Assembly (NCBI RefSeq): GCF_015352455.1
Contig: NZ_JADKPN010000015.1
Span: 62,001 to 126,000 of the forward strand
Source of the DNA: Nocardioides islandensis
GTDB lineage: Bacteria > Actinomycetota > Actinomycetes > Propionibacteriales > Nocardioidaceae
Length of the DNA: 64,000 bases
Direction: 5' to 3'
Under the pieces are notes generated by a model. It did not search any database and had not been told where the DNA came from. It saw nothing but the letters and a program-made list of their open reading frames with translations. Positions 43,177-51,660 of this stretch are shown here, in pieces (within the stretch, counting starts at the first letter, position 1; each line of letters starts with the position of its first letter). Made by a program: the position numbers and the translations under genes.

Positions 43177-44532
43177 ATGAGTGCCCCACCAGCGACCTGC
43201 TCCTTCATCCCCCCGTACCTCCTCGAGCAGATCGCGCGAGCCGACTCGGCGGCCGCGGCGCGGATGACCGCGACGCTCACCGTCGACGCCCGCCTGCGCG
43301 ACCAGCGCCCTGCCGTGCCCCACCCCCACCCGACCGTGGCGCCGACGACAGGGGCGGCGGCGATCGTGCCGGACTGGACGGTCCACACCGCGAAGGGCTC
43401 CACGACCCTGCCGGGCACCGAGGTACGCGGCTCCGGCGATCCCGCGTCCGGTGACCCGGCGGTCGACGAGGCCGCCGACGGCATCGCCGGAGCGCTCCGG
43501 CTGTTCGCCGAGGTCTTCGACCGATCGTCGTACGACGGCGCCGGCGCTCCCGTCTCCCTGACCGTGCACTACGGCCGCGACTACGTGAACGCCTTCTGGG
43601 ACGGCACCCAGCTGGTCTTCGGCGACGGCGACGGCGAGATCTTCGACCGCTTCACCAAGCCGGTCGACGTCCTGGGCCACGAGCTCAGCCACGCGGTCAC
43701 CGAGCACACCGCGGCGCTGCGCTACCAGGACCAGCCGGGCGCGCTGAACGAGTCGGTCTCCGACGTCTTCGGGACCTGCCTCAAGCAGTGGCTGCTCGGC
43801 CAGAGCGTGGACCAGGCCGACTGGCTGATCGGCGCGGGTCTCTTCCTGCCCGGCGTCAACGCCCGCGGCCTGCGCGACATGGCCAACCCGGGCACGGCCT
43901 ACGACGACCCCAAGCTCGGCAAGGACCCGCAGGGCGCGTCCATGGACGAGTACGTCGAGACCTCCGACGACAACGGTGGCGTGCACCTCAACTCCGGGAT
44001 CCCCAACCGGGCGTTCCAGCTGGCCGCCACGGCGATCGGCGGCACGTCGTGGGAGGGCGCCGGTCAGATCTGGTACGCCGCGCTCACCGGCCCTGACGTC
44101 GGCGAGGACACCGACTTCGCCGGGTTCGCCGCAGCGACGGTCGCCGCCGCCGGCGACCACGCCGACGCTGTACGACAGGCCTGGGAGACCGTCGGCGTGA
44201 CGCCGCAGGCGGGCTCGACGTCGGACGCCGGCACGGGCTCGAGCCCCAGCGAGGAGACCCTGGTGTCGGTGCGGCGCACGGGCGGGTTCGCCGGCCGGGT
44301 GGCCGAGGGGTCGGTCGACCTGACCTCGCACGACGCGCGCGTGCCCGAGGTGCGTTCGCTCGTCGAGCGCATCGACCTGGCCCACGTGGCGGGCGGCAAC
44401 CCGCACCCGGACATGTACGTCTACGCCTTCGACCTCTGCGGCCGCCGCGCCCAGGTGCCGGAGCACCACCTGACGCCCGACCTCTCGCGCCTGGCGCTCA
44501 TCGTGCTGGAGACCGGCGACCCGGCGTCCTAG
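43177..44532 (+). CDS. Protealysin-like M4 metallopeptidase fused to emfourin-like domain
   Basis: 451 residues, with no signal peptide. The N-terminus carries the short protealysin-type propeptide motif PPYLL (12-16). The M4 catalytic part has HELSH at 168-172, the third zinc ligand in GALNESVSD (Glu192), and the active-site GGVHLNSGIPNRAF with His270. Residues about 361-448 (TLVSVRRTGGFAG, EVRSLVERID, HPDMYVYAFDL, LSRLALIVLE) match the pattern of emfourin, the small protein inhibitor normally encoded next to protealysin genes. The fusion implies self-inhibition in cis and a cytoplasmic or leaderless-secreted enzyme. Confidence 0.8.
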   Translation: MSAPPATCSFIPPYLLEQIARADSAAAARMTATLTVDARLRDQRPAVPHPHPTVAPTTGAAAIVPDWTVHTAKGSTTLPGTEVRGSGDPASGDPAVDEAADGIAGALRLFAEVFDRSSYDGAGAPVSLTVHYGRDYVNAFWDGTQLVFGDGDGEIFDRFTKPVDVLGHELSHAVTEHTAALRYQDQPGALNESVSDVFGTCLKQWLLGQSVDQADWLIGAGLFLPGVNARGLRDMANPGTAYDDPKLGKDPQGASMDEYVETSDDNGGVHLNSGIPNRAFQLAATAIGGTSWEGAGQIWYAALTGPDVGEDTDFAGFAAATVAAAGDHADAVRQAWETVGVTPQAGSTSDAGTGSSPSEETLVSVRRTGGFAGRVAEGSVDLTSHDARVPEVRSLVERIDLAHVAGGNPHPDMYVYAFDLCGRRAQVPEHHLTPDLSRLALIVLETGDPAS

Positions 44533-44656
44533 TCGGGCACGTGGTGAAGCGCGGCCGCCCTGTTGGGACGGTGACTCGGCCGAGTGCCTGCGGGCGCGCT
44601 GAAGAGAGAAAGGCGGGACGTTGCAGCGCGTCGGACAGTCGAGCTCCGCTCGACCA

Positions 44657-45346
44657 TCAAGACAGAGCTCGGTCCAGCGCGGCGTTCACGTGCAGGGTCG
44701 TGCAGGGGATGACGGGGAGCTCGACGTCGGCCTGGGAGACGAGCGTCTCGATCTCGGTGCAGCCGAGCAGGATGGCGCGGGCGCCGGCGTCCCACAGCTC
44801 CTCGGTCAGCTCCACGACGCGGCGGCGGGTGGCGTCCACGACCCGGCCGTGCACCAGCTCGTCGTAGATGGCGGAGTTCAGCCAGTCGTGGTGCTCGGGC
44901 GCGGGCATGATCACCGAGACCCCGTGGCGGCCGAGACGCTCGGCGAAGAAGTCGTCCTCCATGGCCACCTTGGTGCCGATGAGGCCCACGGTCGTGGCGC
45001 CCTGCGCGAGGCAGGCCTCGGCGACCACGTCGCCCAGGTGCAGCAACGGGATGTCGACGGCCTCCTCGACCTGGTCGGCGACCTTGTGGAACGTCGTGGT
45101 GCACAGCAGCAGGAAGTCGGCACCCGCCCGCTCGACCCCGCGACCGGCCTCGGCGAGCAGCTCGCCGATCTGGTCCCAGCGCTCGGTCTCCTCCAGGTCG
45201 GTCAGCTCGGCGAAGTCCACCGTGCTGAGCACCAGGCGGGGCGAGGAGAGCCCGCCGAGCCGCTGGCGCACCCCGAGGTTGAGGTCGCGGTAGTACACCG
45301 CGCTGCTCTCCCAGCTCATCCCGCCGACGAGGCCGATCGTCTGCAT
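44657..45346 (-). CDS. Aspartate/glutamate racemase family protein
   Basis: 229-residue cofactor-independent amino-acid racemase of the Asp/Glu (YgeA-like) type. GLVGGMSWESSAVYY at the start, first catalytic Cys in LLLCTTTFHKVAD and second in LLGCTEIE are present, so both acid/base residues are retained. The substrate is probably aspartate or glutamate, but broad-specificity members exist. TAACTT seven nt before the ATG overlaps the stop codon of the upstream SDR gene. Confidence 0.85.
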   Translation of the reverse strand: MQTIGLVGGMSWESSAVYYRDLNLGVRQRLGGLSSPRLVLSTVDFAELTDLEETERWDQIGELLAEAGRGVERAGADFLLLCTTTFHKVADQVEEAVDIPLLHLGDVVAEACLAQGATTVGLIGTKVAMEDDFFAERLGRHGVSVIMPAPEHHDWLNSAIYDELVHGRVVDATRRRVVELTEELWDAGARAILLGCTEIETLVSQADVELPVIPCTTLHVNAALDRALS

Positions 45347-45356
45347 GACGTGGAAG

Positions 45357-46100
45357 TTAGCCGACCCGGTGCACCTTGTGCTGCGCGGCTTGCGCCCGCG
45401 GACGCACGACCACCTCGTCGACATCGACGTGGGAGGGCCGGGTGGCCACCCAGGCAACGATGTCGGCGATGTCCTCGGCGGTGAGCGGGTCGGGGACGCC
45501 GGCGTACACCGCCGCCGCCCGGGCCTGGTCCCCGTGGAACCGGTTGACCGCGAACTCCTCGGTCCTCACCATCCCGGGCGCGATCTCGGTGACCCGGATC
45601 GGCTCCCCGCTCAGCTCGAGGCGCAGCGTCCCGGTGAGCGCCTTGAGGGCGTGCTTCGCGGCGGTGTACTCGCCGCCGTTCTCGTAGACCACCCGCCCCG
45701 CGGTCGAGCCCATGGTGACCACCAGGCCGTCGCCGCTCGCGCGCAGGGCCGGCAGCAGGGCCTGGGTGACGCGCAGCGTGCCGAGCACGTTGACGTCGTA
45801 CGACCGGGCCCAGTCGTCCGGATCCCCGCCCTCGATCGAGTCGCCGGTGAAGGCGCCGCCGGCGTTGTTCACGAGCACGTGCAGCACCGGCCCCACGGCC
45901 TCGGCGAGCGCGGCCACCGCCGCCCGGTCGGTCACGTCGCAGGCCGTCGCCACCCCGCCGATCTTCTCGGCGAGGGCCTCGATCCGGTCGGTACGCCGTG
46001 CCGCGACGTGCACGTGGAAGCCCTCGGCGGCCAGGCGGCGGGCGCTCGCTGCGCCGATGCCGCTGCTCGCGCCGGTGACGAGGGCGATGCGCTTCTCCAT
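45357..46100 (-). CDS. SDR-family oxidoreductase
   Basis: 247-residue classical short-chain dehydrogenase of the YdfG/serine-dehydrogenase-like subgroup. The cofactor motif TGASSGIG is at 9-16, NNAGG near 77-81, the catalytic Ser in TMGSTAGR, and Tyr/Lys in YTAAKHALK. LRLELSGEPIRVTEIAPGMV follows. An Arg-rich strand end (AARRTD) favours NADP(H). The substrate is unknown. CACAAT lies seven nt before the ATG. It is divergent from the small membrane protein gene and ten bases before the racemase gene. Confidence 0.88.
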   Translation of the reverse strand: MEKRIALVTGASSGIGAASARRLAAEGFHVHVAARRTDRIEALAEKIGGVATACDVTDRAAVAALAEAVGPVLHVLVNNAGGAFTGDSIEGGDPDDWARSYDVNVLGTLRVTQALLPALRASGDGLVVTMGSTAGRVVYENGGEYTAAKHALKALTGTLRLELSGEPIRVTEIAPGMVRTEEFAVNRFHGDQARAAAVYAGVPDPLTAEDIADIVAWVATRPSHVDVDEVVVRPRAQAAQHKVHRVG

Positions 46101-46156
46101 GCCCGCGATTGTGCCCCGATTGTGTCGTGGGGCCGTCCTCGGCAGACTGACCGGTC

Positions 46157-46507
46157 ATGATGAGGGCCGCTCAGCTTCTCGGACTCGTCGGCGGTGTGGC
46201 CTGGGTGGCTGCGGCCTTCCTCTGGGACGGCGGTGACGGCCCCCTCGAGCTGGCGCTGTTCTGGCTGGGCGCGGTGCTGGTCACGCTCTACCTGCTCGAT
46301 CTCGGCATGCTGCTGGTCAAGCGGGGGCTGCTGGCCCTGCGGCTGTTCGTGGCGTGCGCACTGCCGCTGCTGGTGTGGATGGTGGTCGTCTTCGCGGCGA
46401 CGTCGGCCTCCGACGACGGCATCGTCTGGGGCATCACGGGCGCGGCCGTCGCCGTGTTCGCGGTCGTGCAGCTGGCCCGGCCGGTGCCGCAGCGCGCCAC
46501 CCTCTGA
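46157..46507 (+). CDS. Small membrane protein
   Basis: 116 residues with four hydrophobic segments (about 5-22, 29-50, 57-80, 88-108) and few charged residues between them. No family was recognised. CAGACT eight nt before the ATG fits the leaderless pattern. It precedes mshA by 68 bp in the same direction, but conserved linkage is not known to me. Confidence 0.65.
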   Translation: MMRAAQLLGLVGGVAWVAAAFLWDGGDGPLELALFWLGAVLVTLYLLDLGMLLVKRGLLALRLFVACALPLLVWMVVVFAATSASDDGIVWGITGAAVAVFAVVQLARPVPQRATL

Positions 46508-46575
46508 GACAGTCCGGGAATCCTTCTCGAGTCTGCACGGTTGGCCTCTCTGGAGGAGTCCGCCGACCGGAAGGT

Positions 46576-47841
46576 ATGCACGTGGGAGCGCTCGATCGCG
46601 TCGCGATGATCAGCCTGCACACCTCTCCGCTCGACCAGCCGGGCACGGGTGATGCCGGCGGCATGAACGTCTACGTGCTCGAGCTCGCCAAGCGGCTCGC
46701 CGACCGGGGCACCGCGGTCGACATCTTCACCCGCGCCACCTCGTCGTCCCTGCCGACCGAGGTCGAGGCCGCGCCCGGTGTCCTGGTGCGCAACATCCAT
46801 GCGGGGCCCTTCGAGGGACTCACCAAGGCCGAGCTGCCCGGTCAGATGTGCGTCTTCGCCCGCGAGGTGCTGCGCGCCGAGGCCTCGCAGCCGCTGGGCC
46901 ACTACTCCGCCGTGCACTCCCACTACTGGCTCTCGGGCCAGGTCGGCGCCCTCGCCCGCGACCGCTGGGGAGTCCCGCTGGTGCACTCGATGCACACGAT
47001 GGCCAAGGTGAAGAACGACGCGCTCGCCGAGGGCGACACGCCCGAGCCGCCGGTGCGGATCTACGGCGAGGAACAGGTCGTCCAGGCCGCCGACGTGCTG
47101 ATCGCCAACACCGACACCGAGGCCAAGCAGCTGATCAACCTCTACGACGCGTGTGCCTCCCGCGTCGAGGTGATCCACCCCGGAGTCGACCTGGACGTGT
47201 TCCGGCCGCGCGACAAGGCCGACGTACGCCGCCGGCTCGAGCTCCCTGCGAACGCGTCGGTGGTCATGTTCGCGGGGCGCATCCAGCCCCTGAAGGCCCC
47301 CGACGTCCTGCTGCGTGCGGTGCACGTGCTGCTCGACCGCGAGCCCGGACTGCGGTCGCGACTCGTGGTCCCGGTCGTCGGCGGGCCGTCCGGGTCCGGG
47401 CTGGAGCACCCCGAGTCCCTGGCCCAGCTGGCGCAGCACCTGGGCATCGCCGACGTCGTCCGCTTCGTGCCGCCGGTGGAGCAGGCGAGGTTGGCCGAGT
47501 GGTACGCCGCGGCCGACGTAGTCGCCGTCCCGTCGTACAACGAGTCCTTCGGGCTGGTCGCCATCGAGGCCCAGGCGTCCGGTACCCCCGTCGTGGCCGC
47601 CGCGGTCGGCGGTCTGACGACCGTCGTCGACGACGGCCGCAGCGGCCTGCTGGTCGAGAGCCACCGGTCCGACGACTGGGCCGACGCCCTGGGCCGGCTG
47701 GTGCTCGACACCGACCTGCGCACGCGGCTCGCCGCGGGTGCGGTGCAGCAGGCCCGGCACTTCTCGTGGGACGTCACCGCCGAGCAGACCCTGGAGACCT
47801 ACGCCCGGGCGGCGTCGTTCATGCGCGAGGCGGTTGCCTAG
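46576..47841 (+). CDS. mshA: D-inositol-3-phosphate glycosyltransferase
   Basis: First committed enzyme of mycothiol synthesis, joining GlcNAc from UDP-GlcNAc to inositol-3-phosphate. The diagnostic N-terminus ISLHTSPLDQPGTGDAGGMN is present, with VHSHYWLSGQVG, the HPGVDLDVFRP segment and FAGRIQPLKAPDVLL, then NESFGLVAIEAQASGTPV with the EX7E pair. It has 421 residues. The ATG at 46576 is preceded directly by GGAAGG, so a GTG two codons later is a real alternative. It is followed by the ybjN-like gene, as in mycobacteria. Confidence 0.95.
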   Translation: MHVGALDRVAMISLHTSPLDQPGTGDAGGMNVYVLELAKRLADRGTAVDIFTRATSSSLPTEVEAAPGVLVRNIHAGPFEGLTKAELPGQMCVFAREVLRAEASQPLGHYSAVHSHYWLSGQVGALARDRWGVPLVHSMHTMAKVKNDALAEGDTPEPPVRIYGEEQVVQAADVLIANTDTEAKQLINLYDACASRVEVIHPGVDLDVFRPRDKADVRRRLELPANASVVMFAGRIQPLKAPDVLLRAVHVLLDREPGLRSRLVVPVVGGPSGSGLEHPESLAQLAQHLGIADVVRFVPPVEQARLAEWYAAADVVAVPSYNESFGLVAIEAQASGTPVVAAAVGGLTTVVDDGRSGLLVESHRSDDWADALGRLVLDTDLRTRLAAGAVQQARHFSWDVTAEQTLETYARAASFMREAVA

Positions 47842-47851
47842 GCTCGGTGGC

Positions 47852-48370
47852 GTGACCTCCGACGTCGTCCGCTCGTACCTGACCGAGCACGACATCGCGT
47901 TCACCGAGCCGGCCGAGGGTGTCTTCAGCTTCTCGCTGCCCGGCGAACGCAAGCTCCAGACCGCGGTCCGCCTCGACATCGGCCCGCACGCGCTCGGCGT
48001 GCACGCGTTCGTGTGCCGGGCGCCCGACGAGAACCACGAGGGCGTCTACCGGTGGCTGCTCCAGCGGAACCTGCGGATGTACGCCGTGTCGTTCGCGGTC
48101 GACCGGCTCGGCGACATCTACCTGGACGCGCGGCTGCCGCTCGCAGCCGTGACCGCCGAGGAGCTGGACCGGCTGCTGGGCTCGGTGCTGACGTACTCCG
48201 ACGAGTCGTTCAACACCATCCTCGAGCTCGGCTTCGCCTCCTCGATCCGCAAGGAGTGGGAGTGGCGCAACCTGCGCGGCGAGTCGACCGCCAACCTCGA
48301 GGCGTTCCGCGGCTGGCTGGAGGAGTCAGTGGGCGAGGACGACGAGCACCAGGGCGACGGCCGCGGGTAG
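47852..48370 (+). CDS. YbjN domain-containing protein
   Basis: 172-residue soluble protein of the YbjN family (sensory transduction regulator fold), seen beside mshA in other actinobacteria. Conserved features include the ERKLQTAVRLDIG strand, a central YRWLLQRNLRMYAVSFAVD helix/strand pair, and DEELDRLL-type helix (here AEELDRLLGSVL). The GTG at 47852 is supported by TAGGCT seven nt upstream. Its last 45 bp overlap the convergent DUF1304 gene. The role is unknown; E. coli YbjN affects motility and stress. Confidence 0.85.
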   Translation: MTSDVVRSYLTEHDIAFTEPAEGVFSFSLPGERKLQTAVRLDIGPHALGVHAFVCRAPDENHEGVYRWLLQRNLRMYAVSFAVDRLGDIYLDARLPLAAVTAEELDRLLGSVLTYSDESFNTILELGFASSIRKEWEWRNLRGESTANLEAFRGWLEESVGEDDEHQGDGRG

Positions 48371-48679
48371 CGCCTGCACGACCAGGATCTTGCGGCTGAC
48401 CGTCGCGGCGCCGTAGAGCCCGGCCACGATCACGCAGAGCAGGAAGAACACCGTGACGTCGTCCTTGTCCGCGACCAGTCCCCAGACCAGTCCCGCGACC
48501 AGGAACCCGTTGTAGAGGCCCTGGTTGGCGGCCAGGGTCTTGGACGCCTCCGCGAACTCGGGGTCCGTGCCGAACGCGGCCCGGCCCCGGGGGGTGGTCC
48601 AGAGGAACATCTCCAGGACGAGGAAGTACAGGTGGAGGGCCGCCACCAGGGCGACCAGGATGCCGGCGACCACGCTCAC
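48326..48679 (-). CDS. DUF1304 membrane protein
   Basis: 117 residues, four membrane helices, matching DUF1304: LVALVAALHLYFLVLEMFLW, then the family's AANQGLYNGFLVAGL motif, and a hydrophobic C-terminus. The function is unknown. The GTG start at 48679 is supported by TAGTCT six nt upstream. The 3' end overlaps the ybjN-like gene by 45 bp on the other strand. Confidence 0.85.
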   Translation of the reverse strand: MSVVAGILVALVAALHLYFLVLEMFLWTTPRGRAAFGTDPEFAEASKTLAANQGLYNGFLVAGLVWGLVADKDDVTVFFLLCVIVAGLYGAATVSRKILVVQALPAAVALVLVVLAH

Positions 48680-48688
48680 GGTCGGAGA

Positions 48689-49624
48689 CTAGCCGTGAAC
48701 GCGGGCACCCTCCTGCGGTTGCGGCACCGCGGCGCGCGGCTTCGGCTTCCGACGAGCGACCGCGACGCCCAGGAGGGCGAGCACGCCGCCGGCGTACGCG
48801 ACCGTGGGCGGCGCCTCGGAGAGGAAGACCAGGCCCATCACGATGGTGATCGGCGGGACGAGGTACGTCGTCACGCCGAGGCTGGACGCGCTCATGTGGC
48901 GCAGGGCGTAGGCGTAGGTGGTGAACGCGATCGCGGTCGGGAAGACGCCGAGGTAGACGACCCACAGGATCGAGCTGGTGGGTGCGTCGCGCACGTCGTC
49001 GACGAGCTGGCCGGCGAACGGCAGGCACACGACCGCGCCCACCGTGCACGCCAGCCACGTCACGATCACGGCGGAGAGCCGCGCGACCAGTGGCTTCTGG
49101 AGGATCACGCTGATCGAGTAGACCGCCGCGGCGACCAGGCAGAGCAGGACGCCGACCAGGTCGCGGCCGCCGCCGTCGCCGCTGTCGGCGGTGCCGATGA
49201 GCACGACACCGGCGAAGGCGAGGGCCAGGCCGACGGCGAGGTACGTCGTGAACTTCTCGCTCAGGAAGATCGTGGCCAGCGCCGCGATGATGATGGGGCT
49301 GACCTGGAGCAGCATCGAGGCCGTGCCGGCGTCCACGTGGTGCTCGCCCTGGTTGAGGGCGACGTTGTAGATCCCGAACCACAGCACGCCGATCGCCACG
49401 ATCGCCGCCCACTCACGCCCCGTCGGCCGGGGCATGGTGCGCACCTTCGGCGCGGCCACGATCCCGAGGGCGACCGCGCCCACGAGCAGCCGTCCGAGGG
49501 ACAGCGACCCCGGAGTGAAGTCGTGACCGAGGTGCCGGATCGCGACGAACGCCGACGCCCAGAGCACCAGCGTCACCGACACGGCGGCGAGCGGGAGCCA
49601 GGACTTGGCGGGTACGGCGTTCAC
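48689..49624 (-). CDS. EamA-family (DMT) transporter
   Basis: 311-residue membrane protein with about ten helices made of two EamA repeats, such as KSWLPLAAVSVTLVLWASAF and the SPIIIAALATIFLSEKFTTY motif; the second repeat ends ITIVMGLVFLSEAP. It probably exports a metabolite or amino acid; the substrate is unknown. The GTG start at 49622-49624 has TAGGCT six nt upstream. The last residues are basic, typical of a cytoplasmic C-terminus. Confidence 0.87.
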   Translation of the reverse strand: MNAVPAKSWLPLAAVSVTLVLWASAFVAIRHLGHDFTPGSLSLGRLLVGAVALGIVAAPKVRTMPRPTGREWAAIVAIGVLWFGIYNVALNQGEHHVDAGTASMLLQVSPIIIAALATIFLSEKFTTYLAVGLALAFAGVVLIGTADSGDGGGRDLVGVLLCLVAAAVYSISVILQKPLVARLSAVIVTWLACTVGAVVCLPFAGQLVDDVRDAPTSSILWVVYLGVFPTAIAFTTYAYALRHMSASSLGVTTYLVPPITIVMGLVFLSEAPPTVAYAGGVLALLGVAVARRKPKPRAAVPQPQEGARVHG

Positions 49625-49721
49625 CCGCCAAGCCTAGGAACGACCACCGACATCGATCGAGCGGAATTCGGCCGTCGTACGTGGATATCCCGCCGACCTT
49701 CGCGGGCGAACCTGCGACCCG

Positions 49722-50399
49722 CTACAGGTCGAGCTTGTACCCCAGCCCCCGCACCGTGACGAGGTACTTGGGGTCGGAGGGGTCGGGCTCGAGCTTGGCG
49801 CGCAGGCGCTTGACGTGGACGTCGAGGGTCTTGGTGTCGCCGACGTAGTCGGAGCCCCAGACGCGGTCGATGAGCTGGCCGCGGGTGAGGACGCGTCCGG
49901 GGTTGCGCAGGAACAACTCCAGCAGCTCGAACTCCTTGAGCGGCAGCCGCTGCTCCGAGCCGTCGACGGTGACGACGTGGCGCTCGACGTCCATCCGCAC
50001 CGGGCCGGCCTCGAGGGTCATCGGGGCCAGGTCGGGCTCCTGGCCGCGGCGGAGCACGGCGCGGATGCGGGCGACCAGCTCGCGCGGGGAGTACGGCTTG
50101 GTGACGTAGTCGTCGGCGCCGAGCTCGAGGCCGACGACCTTGTCGACCTCGTCGTCCTTGGCGCTGACCATGATCACCGGGACGTTGGAGGTGGTCCGGA
50201 TCTGGCGGCACACCTCAGTGCCGGGCAGGCCGGGCAGCATCAGGTCGAGCAGCACGATGTCGGCGCCGTTGCGGTCGAACTCCGCGAGCGCGTCGGGTCC
50301 GGTGCCGGCGATGGCGACGTCGTACCCCTCCTTGCGGAGCATGTAGGCGAGCGCGTCCGAGTAGCTCTCCTCGTCCTCGACGACGAGAACACGGGTCAT
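49722..50399 (-). CDS. regX3: Response regulator RegX3
   Basis: 225-residue OmpR-type regulator of the phosphate-starvation response. A receiver domain (about 1-118) has DDE-type acidic residues in VVEDEES, phospho-acceptor Asp in IVLLDLMLPG, and Lys in VTKPYSPREL. The C-terminal winged helix has LKEFELLELFLRNPGRVLTR and TLDVHVKRLRAKLE. The ATG overlaps the senX3 stop (ATGA). Targets probably include the direct repeat upstream of phoU at 51600-51642. Confidence 0.94.
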   Translation of the reverse strand: MTRVLVVEDEESYSDALAYMLRKEGYDVAIAGTGPDALAEFDRNGADIVLLDLMLPGLPGTEVCRQIRTTSNVPVIMVSAKDDEVDKVVGLELGADDYVTKPYSPRELVARIRAVLRRGQEPDLAPMTLEAGPVRMDVERHVVTVDGSEQRLPLKEFELLELFLRNPGRVLTRGQLIDRVWGSDYVGDTKTLDVHVKRLRAKLEPDPSDPKYLVTVRGLGYKLDL

Positions 50400-51538
50400 G
50401 TGAGTACTTCCTGGTTGGCGCGCGGCAGGGTCAGGGTGAACGTGGAGCCCTGGCCCTCGACGGACCACACGCGGATCTCTCCGCCGTGGGTGGCCGCGAC
50501 GTGCTTGACGATGGACAGCCCGAGCCCCGTGCCGCCGGTGGAGCGGTGGCGAGCGGGGTCGACGCGGTAGAACCGCTCGAAGATGCGGTCGAGCTCCCCT
50601 GAAGGGATCCCGATGCCCTGGTCGACGACCGAGATCTCCACCATCCCCTCGTCGGAGCCGCTGCTCGGCTTGGTCGAGACGAGCACGGTGGAGTCGTCAC
50701 CGGAGTACGCCACGGCGTTGGCGACCAGGTTGGCGACGGCGGCACTGACCTGCTCCTCGTTGCCGAAGACCTTGAGGTCGTGCGTGCCGTTGGTGACGAT
50801 CTTGATGCCGCGGGCGTTGGCGTCGATGGCCGACGCGTCGACGGCTCCCGCGACGACCTCGTCCACCGACACCACCACGGGGGCGTCGAGCGGGTCGTCG
50901 TCCTGGAGCCGCGACAGCTCGATGATCTGCTGGACCAGCCGGGAGAGCCGGTCGGACTCGGTCAGCATCCGGCCGGCGAAGCGGCGTACGGCGACCGGGT
51001 CGTCGGCCGCGTCGCACACGGCCTCGGCCAGCAGCTTGATGGCGCCGACGGGCGTCTTCAGCTCGTGGGAGACGTTGGCGACGAAGTCCCGACGGACGGT
51101 CTCGACGCGGCGTTCCTTCGTCCGGTCCTCGACCAGCGCCAGCACCAGCGTCGACGTCAGCGGCGCGACCCGGACGGTCACGTGCCGAGGGACGGCGTGC
51201 TGGCGGGCCATCAGCAGCTCGGTCTCGCGGATCTGGCCGTCGCGGCGTACCTGCGTCACCAGCTCCGCCAGCTCGTGCGACATCAGGCTGGTCCCGGAGA
51301 CCAGGCCCATGGCGTACGCCGGGGCGCTGGCCTTCAGCACCGTGTCGTCGGCGCCGACCACGACCGCGCTGCTGCGCAGCACCGAGAGCACGGACGCGAC
51401 GCCCTCGGGGACGGCGGGCTCGTCGGTCGGCGCCACGATGCCCTGCTGCCGCTCGCTCACGTGCCAGGCGAGGACGCCGCCACCGGCCACCAGCGCTCCG
51501 ATCAGCGCGGCGACGAACGCCTGCGTCGTCGGGTCCAC
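50396..51538 (-). CDS. senX3: Phosphate sensor histidine kinase SenX3
   Basis: 380-residue kinase. One strong N-terminal membrane helix (residues 7-25) and a possible PAS domain (about 50-140) are followed by HisKA with the phospho-His in FVANVSHELKTP and HATPase motifs NLVANAVAYS, DQGIGIP, FERFYRVD and GGTGLGLSIVKH. It phosphorylates RegX3 and is thought to be held in check by PhoU when phosphate is ample. The GTG start at 51538 has TACGAT seven nt upstream, pointing to a leaderless mRNA. Confidence 0.94.
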   Translation of the reverse strand: MDPTTQAFVAALIGALVAGGGVLAWHVSERQQGIVAPTDEPAVPEGVASVLSVLRSSAVVVGADDTVLKASAPAYAMGLVSGTSLMSHELAELVTQVRRDGQIRETELLMARQHAVPRHVTVRVAPLTSTLVLALVEDRTKERRVETVRRDFVANVSHELKTPVGAIKLLAEAVCDAADDPVAVRRFAGRMLTESDRLSRLVQQIIELSRLQDDDPLDAPVVVSVDEVVAGAVDASAIDANARGIKIVTNGTHDLKVFGNEEQVSAAVANLVANAVAYSGDDSTVLVSTKPSSGSDEGMVEISVVDQGIGIPSGELDRIFERFYRVDPARHRSTGGTGLGLSIVKHVAATHGGEIRVWSVEGQGSTFTLTLPRANQEVLT

Positions 51539-51599
51539 GTCAAGAATCGTACGCAGCGGCGTGCCCGTGTCCCGCTTCCGCGACGGCCCCTCGACGAGT

Positions 51600-51642
51600 G
51601 TTCACCGCCCGTTCACCGCTTGACGCCAACTGGTCACCCGGT
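51600..51642. promoter_or_regulatory. PHO-box-like direct repeat between senX3 and phoU
   Basis: GTTCACCGCCC (51600-51610) and GTTCACCGCTT (51611-51621) form an 11-bp direct repeat like Streptomyces PHO boxes and RegX3 sites. A third, weaker unit GTCACCCGGTA begins at 51633, in register (33 bp from the first). It lies upstream of a TAACGT -10 (51648-51653) seven nt before the phoU ATG, and upstream of the senX3 -10 on the other strand. Confidence 0.75.
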
Positions 51643-51660
51643 ACCCGTAACGTCGGGGAC

